64,000 nt of DNA from Pseudocercospora fijiensis CIRAD86 (taxonomy: Eukaryota; Ascomycota; Dothideomycetes; Mycosphaerellales; Mycosphaerellaceae), in assembly GCF_000340215.1 (NCBI RefSeq), contig NW_006921541.1:3011527-3075526 (forward strand), read 5' to 3'. The stretch's first letter is position 1. Each line of letters begins with the position of its first letter. A program made the position numbers and the translations under genes. Below are positions 55,271 through 64,000 of this stretch, piece by piece. The notes under the pieces are model-generated. The model had not been told where the DNA came from and made no database searches. It saw only the letters and a list, made by a program, of their open reading frames with translations.

Positions 55271-56390
55271 ACGTATAGAAGGATATAGGCCTACCTAAAT
55301 TAATTGTATCTAATCGCGGCCCGAATTTCGTTGCCCGTTTCTAGAAGCGCTTCTACGAACGATTGAAAATTTAAGCGCGCCTTTTAATAGCTTACTACCC
55401 GTAGACCGACGGGCAAACCGAACGGGCTAACGTATAGATCGAGCAAATTATTAGGTGCTTCTATAATTACTACTAAAACGACTAGCTAAGATTAACGCCT
55501 TCTATTGAATTTGCTATTAATAATTAGGAGTCGGCTACAACTTAGACTACGCCGTTCTACGCCTTTACTAGATTTTACCCCCGAACCGGTATAGAACTAA
55601 TAGAAATCGAACTAGAGCCCCCGGCAAACGATCTGGAAAGAGACGCCGATACCTTCGCTCTTTAAATAGCCTAGACCTACTAAGAGCTCTAGGACGAGAT
55701 AAGGTATACCTAAGAAGTATACGAGCACTACGCCAATTAGCGTAGACGCGCCGCGCTAGATTACTAGGTCGGAGATTATATCTACCTCGACTTACGATAT
55801 ATTAGAACTAACCGACCTTCGAAAAAGCTCGACTAGAAAAATCTAGGACCCTTCCGAATTATAAAGAAAGTCGGTATATACGTATACGAACTAGATCTCC
55901 CCGAAAATCTTAACATTTACCCGGTTAAACACGTTGTTAACCTAAGAACCGCCGGAGAAATCGCGGACCCCGAAGACATTCCGCCGATGCCGGAAGCTAC
56001 CGAGGCTACCGATTAGACCGAAGACGAGCCGGAATCTGCCTTAGGTATAGTACGGGCGATTATCGGATAGAGCTTTAGTAATACAAATTTCGGAAATCTT
56101 AACCCTCCCGGACCGTAGGGAGAGGTATAATAGGAGGGGTACTTAGACGAGGATACGACCTAGGAACCTCTACGCTATATTATCTTCGCCCGCGAAGTAA
56201 TCGAGGAATTCCTACGAGACTATACCGACTATACGACAATAGAAGGAGCTATCCCGGAACATTTTCTCCGAGAAGCGTACGAATAGAATTTAGATTAAGG
56301 TCTCCGACCCGAACTAGGATAAGAATACTAGTACCTATTATATACGGACCTCCTTTAGCGTCGTAGGAACTCCGCATAGAACGAGGGGGG
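55271..56390 (+). pseudogene. pol: G4 pol, second part (integrase core and C-terminus)
   Basis: Continues the integrase frame broken at 43132: KDIGLPKLIVSNRGPNF (Asp of SDRGP now Asn), FYERLKI, YYP.TDGQTERANV near 55400-55436, FAINN.ESATT near 55510-55530. The C-terminal domain includes GPFRIIKKVGIYVYELDLPE and YPVKHVVNLRTAGEI. The tail contains PPMPEATEATD and REVIEEFLRDYTDYTTIEGA. No clear chromodomain is seen. TAG codons at Gln/Trp positions. Confidence 0.9.
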
Positions 56391-56396
56391 GGCTAC
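56377..56396 (+). other. G4 polypurine tract
   Basis: ATAGAACGAGGGGGGGGCTAC-type purine tract (20 bp) directly before the 3' LTR. Confidence 0.8.
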
Positions 56397-57190
56397 TATT
56401 ATAGTAGCTGCCTAGAAAGCACCGACAAGTCCTATAAGCTAGCCGCTATACTATAAAGTAATATCGGATTTAAGTTGCCTTAGTAGTAGGGGCCCCTAGC
56501 GAAGCAGGTCGCCTAGTTAGTCTAGGTCGCCTAGTTAGCCTAGGTCGCCTAGTTAGCCTAGGTCGCCTAGTTAGCCTAGGTCGCCTAGTTAGCCTAGGTC
56601 GCCTAGTTAGCCGCCTATTTAGCCGTATAACGTAATATCTTAGGGACTCCCGCGGAGGCCGCATATAGTAGAATAATACGTTATATATTAATATACGAAC
56701 GACGGGACTATACTAAACTACGCGTACGTATATACGGACGATAGTAAGCGAGATATATAGAGTCGTAGGACAGATCCGAGTAGTAGGAAGGAACCGGAAG
56801 GCAGGGAAGAGCTAGGAGAAACATATTTGCTTAAGAGCGGTTAAACGAGTTCGTATACGCGCGCTATATAAGTTAGCTAGAAGACAAAGGCGCTACGAGA
56901 TAGCGGATAAGCGGGATACGCGTACGCGTACTTAGCGCGCAAGGAAGGACCTAAAGGCAGAGGTTTGCTAAGAAGCTAGCAAGCAGGATATACGTGCTTA
57001 CGCTTACGCGTCGGACGCGCTAGACGGCCGTAGGGCAGAATACTAAGGAAGGGGCTCTCCCTCTAAAGTACCCTTCTTCCTTTCTTCGCAGTTCGTCTTA
57101 TATAGATAGTAGCTATATTGATTTAGTGCTCCCTTTAGTTCAGTTTAAAGTTTCGTATACATTCTTACTACTTAGCTACTAACCCTTATA
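56397..57190 (+). repeat. G4 3' LTR (794 bp)
   Basis: Same ends as the 5' LTR. Exactly 18 bp longer, accounted for by one extra minisatellite unit (array 56505-56612). Followed by the duplicated GATAA. Confidence 0.95.
56505..56612. repeat. 18-bp minisatellite within the G4 3' LTR
   Basis: About six units of gtcgcctagttagcctag, one more than in the 5' LTR. Confidence 0.9.
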
Positions 57191-58861
57191 GATAAGAGGA
57201 AGGTACGCTCTACGAGGCGACTATATCTAACCGAAGACTCGAGGGAAGATAGCATTACTAGTCTAACGAAAGCGGTCGAAGGAGGTGCCTTAGCCGAGAA
57301 TACTAGCGACTAACTTATACCGACGCTTAGTTAGCGTAAGATCGTAAGTAATAGTACTAGTAGGGTTAAATACATAGAGTCCTAGGGAGGTCAGGGCGGC
57401 AGTAGGACGTCTAGGAAACTAGTTAGTATAACTAGTCTTAAAGATAGTAAAGGTATCCTAATTAGCAACCTTACGACTAATCTTTAATAGGCGACCTACG
57501 AGGACACTCGCCTTAGTACTAGCATAGAGACTATAGACCTTAGTAGCCTTCTTAATATAGTTAGTATATATAGAGAACTGCTCTTTACCTAGCTTACTAA
57601 GGTCGTCGAGCTATTAATAGATAGATAGAGCGGTAGGAGCTTTGCCTATAGAGGCCTTAGGAACTATATCGATTTCGGTAATAAGATGCGTAATAGAGTC
57701 GCCCTTATAGGAACTATAGATGTTCTTAGTTAATAGGATCGGCGAGAGGCCTCTATCTCTACGCTCGCTAAAGGAGCCTTTAGAGGAGACATCTTCTAGC
57801 GGCGTATCTAGTATATTAATATCCGAGTTACTATAGTTAGTACTAGTACTAATACTAGTACTAGAAGGAGTGCTATACTTCTTAGTAGCCTTACGGAGGG
57901 CCTAGCGAGCGTATAATGCCTTCTTACGAGCCGCTTCGGCCTTAGCGCGTTCGTCCTTAACTTGCTAAGAGACCTTATAGTTACGGGTTGAGCGACGATC
58001 TTTAGCCTATATCTCTATAGCGAGCGCAAGACTAGTAGCCGTATCGGCCTCTATTTCTAGGCGGAGAGCCTTACGTTTAAGAATATTAACGATAGGAGCC
58101 TCTTAACCTTTAATAATAAAGCCTACACTATTAATACGATAGCCCTTCTCTTTTAGTAGATCCTTAGTTATCTACGTACTAAGATCTACCTAGACGATTG
58201 CATCGTAGTGCTTCTTCTAGTAGGCTATTATAAAGTCGTTAAGCGCAAAGGACAAGTTAAGTAACTGCTTGCCTACCTTCTTGCTAGCAGTAGATATACG
58301 ATAGATTATAGTATAGGAAAGGTGCTCGGCGCCTTAACGACGGACCTTATACTTGTTAACGAACAAAGAGACCTGCTTAGTACGCTCTTATCTACCGTAG
58401 GCGAAGTTAATAAGGCTCTTAGGAAGACTGCTTAGTCCTCCCTAGTATTCGAAGGCCTAATCGAGGGTCTTAAAGCGTAAACAAATCTAGGTACTAGCTA
58501 TCTCGAGGCTATAAACGATAGGAAAGGCTTGTTTAATATCTATATCGTTAAGAACCTCGCGCTTAAAGATACGCTTACCGATAGACTAACGCAAGTTATT
58601 TATACCGTACGTAACTAAGATAGTAGCCTTCTTAATATTCCTATTAATAACGCGTAGTAGAGTACGAGCGTTCTAGATCTTCTCCTAAGGGTCTTTAAGG
58701 GCGGTAACGATCTAGAAGTAGTGCTCGAGACTAGTTGTAGTAGCTAAGGCGCTATCGGATAGGGCTTCGATTAGGACTAGGGCGGCTAGGCTTAGGTTAA
58801 TAGGGGCAGGTAGGTCGTTGCTACTACTAGCGCCTAGCGGATTCGGGGCGCTAGAAGACAT
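57191..58861 (-). pseudogene. G5-A ORF3, N-terminal part
   Basis: Starts at an intact ATG (58861-58859, MSSSAPNPLGASSSNDLPAP). Compared with G5-B it has five extra residues near position 14-18 (in-frame 15-nt difference). The frame is cut at 57195/38187 by G4. The rest of the alignment with G5-B is collinear with mainly C/T and G/A differences. See the G5-B ORF3 entry. Confidence 0.65.
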
Positions 58862-59280
58862 AGTCGACCGAAGCGGAAGTAGGTTAGAAACGAGTTTGCA
58901 AGTATATTCGTTGCTTAATAATAATAATTAAAGGGTTTAGATAGAAGGGGGGGGGGTAGTTAGGCGGTAGCGAGTTAGTTAGTAATCGAGTAGAAGAAGG
59001 AGCTTAGGAAGCTCGCTTTAAATATAGTACGAAGGTAACGTAGTCCGTATATTCCGCGCTAGTAAAGCAAACGGATAACGGCTATATATAAAAGTAAAGC
59101 TATATACGAGACTTCTTTATTATTAGGGTAGGCTAAAGTTTAACAGTCGATCTAGCTAATTGCTAGTAGCGACTACGCGCTTTTATTAAACTTTAGCTAT
59201 CGTAGACTCTCGCGTACTCGAAATGTAACTAGTTAGTTCGAGTCTCTAGTAGAAATCTATAGTAGTAAGGCTAGCAGGAC

Positions 59281-59305
59281 TAATAATACCCCCGGGGTAG
59301 TATTA
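59281..59305. repeat. CCCCCGGGG palindrome, copy 9 of 11
   Basis: TAATAATACCCCCGGGG then TAGTATTA; G5-A equivalent of copy 5. Confidence 0.87.
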
Positions 59306-59728
59306 GCTTTTCTCTAGAGATACTCGGTAACGAGGAGCAAGTCGCCTAGGCCTAGCGTAGCTAATTCGTCGGTATATTAGCCTATAGTACTACCGTTATA
59401 GATATAGCATTACCTTTTATATTAGTAAGTACGTAAAGGTAGTCCGTACGTTTACCTTCTTCTTTCTTCTAAATACTAAGCTTAATAGCCTAAGGTCCCT
59501 ATTCTTAGAGGCTATAGGCCTAGGTTGCTATATCTATCTAAGCAGTAGGAAGGGAGAGGGATAGGGAACCTCCCTTTCTTAGTTGCCCTACGTAACTAGT
59601 GCTAATTAGGGCAGGAACAGTCTCTAGTAGAGTATCTTGTTATAGTTAATACCTAAGGGTAGTCGCTAGAGTCTACGAAGCTAGAGGGAAGTAGTCCTAG
59701 AAGGGTAGAGGGTTAGGTTCGGCTATCT

Positions 59729-59759
59729 TCCTAATGCTACCCCCGGGGTATTATTAGGA
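59729..59759. repeat. CCCCCGGGG palindrome, copy 10 of 11
   Basis: Arms TCCTAAT / ATTAGGA around GCTACCCCCGGGGTATT; G5-A equivalent of copy 6. Confidence 0.88.
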
Positions 59760-60025
59760 AAACACGCCTCGTATAGTTCTATCTAAGGAAAAACAAGAGC
59801 AAAGGAATAAAGTTATAGCAACATTAATCGAAGGTAAAGGCAAAAGCAAAGGATAATAACAAGATAAGCTAAAAGCAATAAACGAGAGTATAAACATTAG
59901 TAGGAACGGACAATAGGTAAGGACTAAAGGTATAGGACGGCACTATATTAATAGCGCGGAGAACGATTAATAAGAGCAAGGAAGCAACGTAGTAGAGGTA
60001 GATAGAGGCAAGGAAGAGTAAGCAA

Positions 60026-63000
60026 TTATTTAGTCTCGGGGTCGTTTAATACCTATAATTCTAGGCGGTCTTCGTCGCTAGACTAGTCGAGTTCCTCCTC
60101 GGAGTTAGAGTTAGATAGCTAGAAGTCTAGTTTACTATCGGAATTAATATCGGAAATGCTCTACGCGTAATTAATACGTATATAACCCTCTCTTTGTTTA
60201 TAAGTTATTCCTAATAGCTTACTAAGACGTATCTAGGGATACGTATAGTTATTAGGTAGAATAGGATCTATAATCGCGGTAGGATCCTCCTCTCGGTAGG
60301 CATCTAAGGTCGGTAGAGGGTCTATAGAGGCACTAACTTCTTCCTCGGTCGGGGGAAGGCATATAGGTTCTCTTAATTCGACGATCTTCTTTAGGTTAGC
60401 CCGGGGGTACGAGTGCTTTAAGGTAGCACTATTAAGTTCCTAAAGACGGTACGTAGAACTATCGTAAAGGACCTCCTATACTCTATAAGGCCCTTTCTAT
60501 TTAAAGGCTAGCTTATAGGAGTAATTGTATTCTAGCTCCGACCGGTAGAGGAGAACTATATCGCTAACCTTTAGAGGCTCCTAATTAATAGCATTATAGT
60601 TATCGAAATACTGCTTAGCCTCTTTACGAAGGCGACGTTATCGAGCAAGTCCCTCCTAAGAAGTAGTAGTTATCTCCTTAAGAGCCCTTATACGTAGGGT
60701 AAGGAGATCTACTCTAGTACGAACAGACCCCTAGTCGTAAACGCTATACGTACGGTAGGACAACTTAATCGGAAGAATAGCGTCTCTCCTAATTATAAGC
60801 TCCGCTAGTATTAGTCTAGTAGTATCGATAATAGTCGTTCGGTCCGCCTAGAGAAGGGCTAGGACGTAGATAGAGATCGCGACTAATCTATTACCTCTAT
60901 TAGTTAGCTTAGACAAGGCATCGATTAAAGACCGATAGCCGCGCTTAACGATAGCATTAGATTAGGGATAGTATAGGGAGATGCGAACGTTCTTTACCCT
61001 ATACGAAACAGGTAGAGCTTAGACTTCTTTAGCTATATTAGTCGTCGCGTTGTCTAAGATAATTTTATAGGGCGTACCCTATCGGTAGAACAGGTCCTTA
61101 AATAGGAAGGTAGCTATATTATAGGCGTTAATAGTACTACAGCCCTTGCGGAAATAATAGGCTTTAGGCTATTAAGAAAGACCTTCTCGAATAATATAGA
61201 GGCTATTATTCCGGCTTAGATAAACCCTATTACCGTACTATCGCTTACTAACTAATTAGGTAGTAGGGATACGTAGCTCGCCTAGCTAACGGTAGCTATT
61301 CCTAAAATTGCACTTAGGACAGCTCTTATAGTAGCGAGAGATATTAGCCTATACGCTATCCTACTAGTACCGTCGGCGAAGGATATCAAAGGTGCCCTCT
61401 ACTACCTAGTAGCTAAGCTCGTCGTAAACTACGTAAAGGATTTCTTGTCTTACTATAGGGTTATTAATAACACGCTAGAGGGGTGTATTAACTATCGCCT
61501 ATCGCTAAAGAATGCGATCTTTAACTAGGAATCGTCGAGAATAGCGAATAACCCGACGGTATTAGCTCTTAGATAGACTAGGTGCTTTCTTCGTATAGGT
61601 TAGGAAGTAGGCGATATAATAGGAGTCGTCGGAGTAGACCCTATTAAGGATATTATCCCTATTTAATTCATCCGCCTTAGCTTTAGCCTAGTCGCTATTA
61701 GTAGTAGGGTCCTTATTAGACTAACCCTTAGGCTGCCCGTTAGGTTTATTAGGTTAGTTACTAGGCTAGTTGTCGGGCTAGTTGTCGGTAGTAGACCTAG
61801 TAATTGCTAGTATAGCGTTAATATAGAAGGCAGTAAAGAAGGTGCGGTTAATAACCGCGTCGATATCTTCCTCTTCTATTATTTCGGCAATGTCCTCTTC
61901 TATAGTAGGCCTTCTAGACAGGCTATCTAGTCTAGTATACTTCTTCCTAGGAACGTAGAAGACGTCGAAGTTAAATAAATAGATCTAGGCAACCTACCGA
62001 GCTATCGTAGAGTTTAGTAGGTCGGAGGCTATACGGTTAAGCTAATAGACTAGTATCTAAGTATCGATTTCTAGGCGAAAGAATATACTAAAGAGCTATA
62101 GTTGGAACTTTTTTAGAGCCTTATAGACTCCTAGGCATTTACGCTTGCTAGTATTATATCGGGCCTCGATCGGTTTCTATAGTCCTAAGTCGTACCTAAT
62201 AGGATAACGTAAGGATAGATCCTTACGGTTATACTATATTAGTATCTCGCTATAGCCTTCCCTACTCGAGTCGATAGCAATAATAATTAAACCCGCACCC
62301 TCTAAGTAGTTAATAGATATAAGTGTAGGTGCGCTAACGAGTGCCTTAGTTACCGTATCCTTAGCCGCTTAGTAAACAGAAGTCTATTCGAACTTAGCAT
62401 CCTTCTTAAGTAGGGCGTATAAGGGCTTATATACTAACGCAAAGTTCTCGACCTAGATGCGGAAGTAGGAGACTACTCTAAGCTAGGTTCGGACATCCTT
62501 CTAATAGATAGGATCCGGCTAGGACACTATCTTTAGGACCCGTGTATTATTAGAATAGCGGCCGTTCTTATCGGTTACAAACCCGACAATGTTTATTCGT
62601 TTATATAGGAGCTAAAGCTTTTCTCTATAGACGGTTAGATTAGCTCGCTCTAGGTCGTAGAGGACACTATCGAGGTTCTAGATATATTCGAGAAAGAACC
62701 TACGGATACTAGGCTCTACTTCTTTATTATCGTACCTAGTTTTAGGGCCCTTAACGCCGATGTCGTCGAGGAAAGGTAACGCTATATAGGAGATATAAGC
62801 CGCGAGGACTTGGTTTATAATACGAACGAACTAGGCTACTAAGTTAGTCGCCCCTTAGGGAAGAGTAGTTTGTCTATAGAGCCTAAGAGGCGTCTCGAAA
62901 CTAGTAAGGTCGCGGCTATTAGGGTAGAGAGGGATCTAGTCGTAGCCCGAGAAAACATTAACTAGTAAGGCTACAATATAGTTAGTAAAAGCTTCCGAGA

Positions 63001-63760
63001 ACCTATTAGTCTCTAGGGGAAGGTTAGCATCTCTAATCGTAACTACGTTAAACTTTTATATAGCGTTAATTAGACGGTACTTCTTTAGTTCCCTAGGAGC
63101 TGTTTTCTTTTAAACTAGGAAGTATAGATTGCAATACGAGGTATAGGAAGGCTTAAGTATACCGGCCTTTACGCGCTACTATATTATATCCTCGACTATA
63201 CCTCGTAGGCTTAGGTTTAGCTTAAAACCTAGGTAGGCCTAAGGCTTATATTCGATTGTTCGGATTTTCTATAGAGGGGCAACCTCTAGATTAATTCTAC
63301 CTAGGTAAGTAAAGTTATATACTAATACGGCTTCGCGATTGTATAGAAGCTCGTATAGTAGGTCTAGTTTAAGTTCCGAAAGCTCTATACTAGGTTTAAT
63401 CTTCGTAAGCCTTTCCGGTATTAGCCTTTAACCCCTAGGAATAGTAGAGAACTTTTTAGTAATATATCTCTAGTCGTACGGACTATCCCTAGGTAGCAAT
63501 ATTGCTTCCTAATTAAGACACTTTTGTCGCTAGTTAGGATTCCCGCTAGGATTAGACCTATCGGTAATGTATACGCTGCCTTTTACGGGCTTAATCTTAT
63601 TAGCTACCCTCTTATATAGGGTATAGATACTAATCGATTATCGAACCCGAGCTCGTTCTCTTTGTCGCTAGGCCTAGAGATTGGCGTAATAAAACAGTAT
63701 ATAAACCTCTTTAGAAGTCTCCTTAAGTCGATAGGTATATAACTAGTAGTCCTAATTTAT
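60026..63760 (-). pseudogene. pol: G5-A pol (RT-RNase H-integrase), RIP-inactivated
   Basis: Collinear with G5-B pol. TAA stop at 60026-60028. Integrase with LDNATTNIAKEV near 61035-61065, RNase H end SLSRRPTIEE near 61895-61925, TSKRKCLGVYKALKKF near 62125-62160, RT box FLDDIGVKGPKT at about 62745-62785, pre-RT region near 63600-63650. Different Trp/Gln codons are hit than in copy B, so RIP acted independently on the copies. Confidence 0.92.
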
Positions 63761-63785
63761 AACGCCGGCGAAAACGTTAGATTCG

Positions 63786-63810
63786 TAATAATACCCCCGG
63801 GGTAGTATTA
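63786..63810. repeat. CCCCCGGGG palindrome, copy 11 of 11
   Basis: TAATAATACCCCCGGGG then TAGTATTA; G5-A equivalent of copy 7. Confidence 0.87.
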
Positions 63811-64000
63811 GGCTCGCGCTCTAATTAGTTAGTTCGGGTAGACCCGCGTCCGGTAATAATACTTGCGATAGTATTATTACCTTAACTTGTATAGTAGGCG
63901 GTCGTTGTATTATACTCGCTATCGCTTCGAGCATTCGTCTTCTTAGTATAGAATCTAGAAACTTGCCTTAACGTACGGAGCGGCGCACTTCTAGAAATAA
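63811..64000 (-). pseudogene. gag: G5-A gag-protease, C-terminal end (runs off the window)
   Basis: Aligns with 51064-51270 of G5-B, the segment after the protease. Too short to show a motif; identified only by collinearity. Confidence 0.6.

Larger units (their letters stand above)
38188..57190 (+). mobile_element. G4: Ty3/Gypsy element, complete but split by G5-B
   Basis: LTRs at 38188-38963 (776 bp) and 56397-57190 (794 bp), with a 5-bp duplication GATAA at 38183-38187 and 57191-57195. Plus-strand order: LTR, gag, protease region, RT, RNase H, integrase N-terminus, [G5-B insertion 43133-55270], integrase core and C-terminus, G-rich polypurine tract, LTR. Without the insertion it is about 6.87 kb. 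It inserted into ORF3 of G5-A. RIP stops are abundant. Confidence 0.95.
58862..60025 (-). other. G5-A intergenic region between pol and ORF3
   Basis: About 1.16 kb, matching 46334-47314 in G5-B apart from roughly 140 bp (about 59571-59712) present only here, bounded by the near-repeats AAGGGAGAGGG and AAGGGTAGAGGG. Contains palindromes 9 and 10 and a G9 run near 58947. Confidence 0.7.
36643..64000 (-). mobile_element. G5 copy A: long Ty3/Gypsy element, interrupted and running off the window
   Basis: 3' LTR at 36643-36922, polypurine tract, ORF3 (split at 38187/57191 by G4), pol, and the start of the gag-protease frame at the right edge. Everything except the G4 insertion aligns collinearly with G5 copy B (43133-55270), so about 1.5 kb plus 6.8 kb of an expected ~12.1 kb are visible. 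The host sequence at the left edge is the G3 integrase. Its target duplication cannot be checked because the 5' end is outside the window. Pol frames are RIP-damaged. Confidence 0.93.

Overview
The window looks like a gene-poor, repeat-induced-point-mutation (RIP) hit heterochromatic island of a filamentous ascomycete (Pezizomycotina). CA and TG dinucleotides are scarce and TA abundant, while CG is kept. Almost every reading frame is broken by TAG/TAA where Gln or Trp is expected, and the differences I aligned between LTR pairs are all transitions. I see no intact cellular gene. Everything I can name is transposon sequence, mostly Ty3/Gypsy LTR retrotransposons of five families, labelled here G1-G5. 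|| Layout. 1-1865: two unrecognised minus-strand ORF relics, short tandem repeats and a hairpin. 1866-8047: G1 copy 1 (minus, chromodomain Gypsy, lacking its 3' end). 8048-9189: relic of an hAT DNA transposon (plus). 9190-9981: 5' stub of a third G1 copy (plus). 9982-36642: a large element, G3 (minus), shattered by three later insertions: G2 copy A (11775-18772, minus), G2 copy B (18915-25814, plus) and G1 copy 2 (28061-35185, minus). What remains of G3 is an integrase plus chromodomain, then an unidentified ORF of about 1,320 codons that reads in one continuous frame once the insertions are ignored, then a polypurine-like tract and a partial LTR. 36643-64000: G5 copy A (minus, runs off the window), split by G4 (38188-57190, plus), which is itself split by G5 copy B (43133-55270, minus). 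One family therefore sits both outside and inside the same nest. || Target-site duplications confirm five boundaries: ACGAG for G2-A, CTCGT for G2-B, GTCGC for G1 copy 2, GATAA for G4 and ACGT (4 bp) for G5-B. A 706-base assembly gap lies inside G2-A. || Biology worth attention. (1) G5, about 12.1 kb, has a third ORF of 909 codons downstream of pol, present in both copies. (2) G2 carries an antisense ORF between pol and the 3' LTR whose cysteine spacing matches a fungal Zn2Cys6 cluster followed by a charged helical stretch. (3) G3 seems to have a giant same-strand ORF downstream of pol. (4) A palindrome with core ACCCCCGGGGT recurs 11 times, at or near the ORF boundaries of G5 and just after pol in G1. 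Points 1-3 suggest accessory genes beyond gag-pol are common here. Point 4 is shared between two different families and is unexplained. Domain positions are read by eye from RIP-damaged frames and are approximate.
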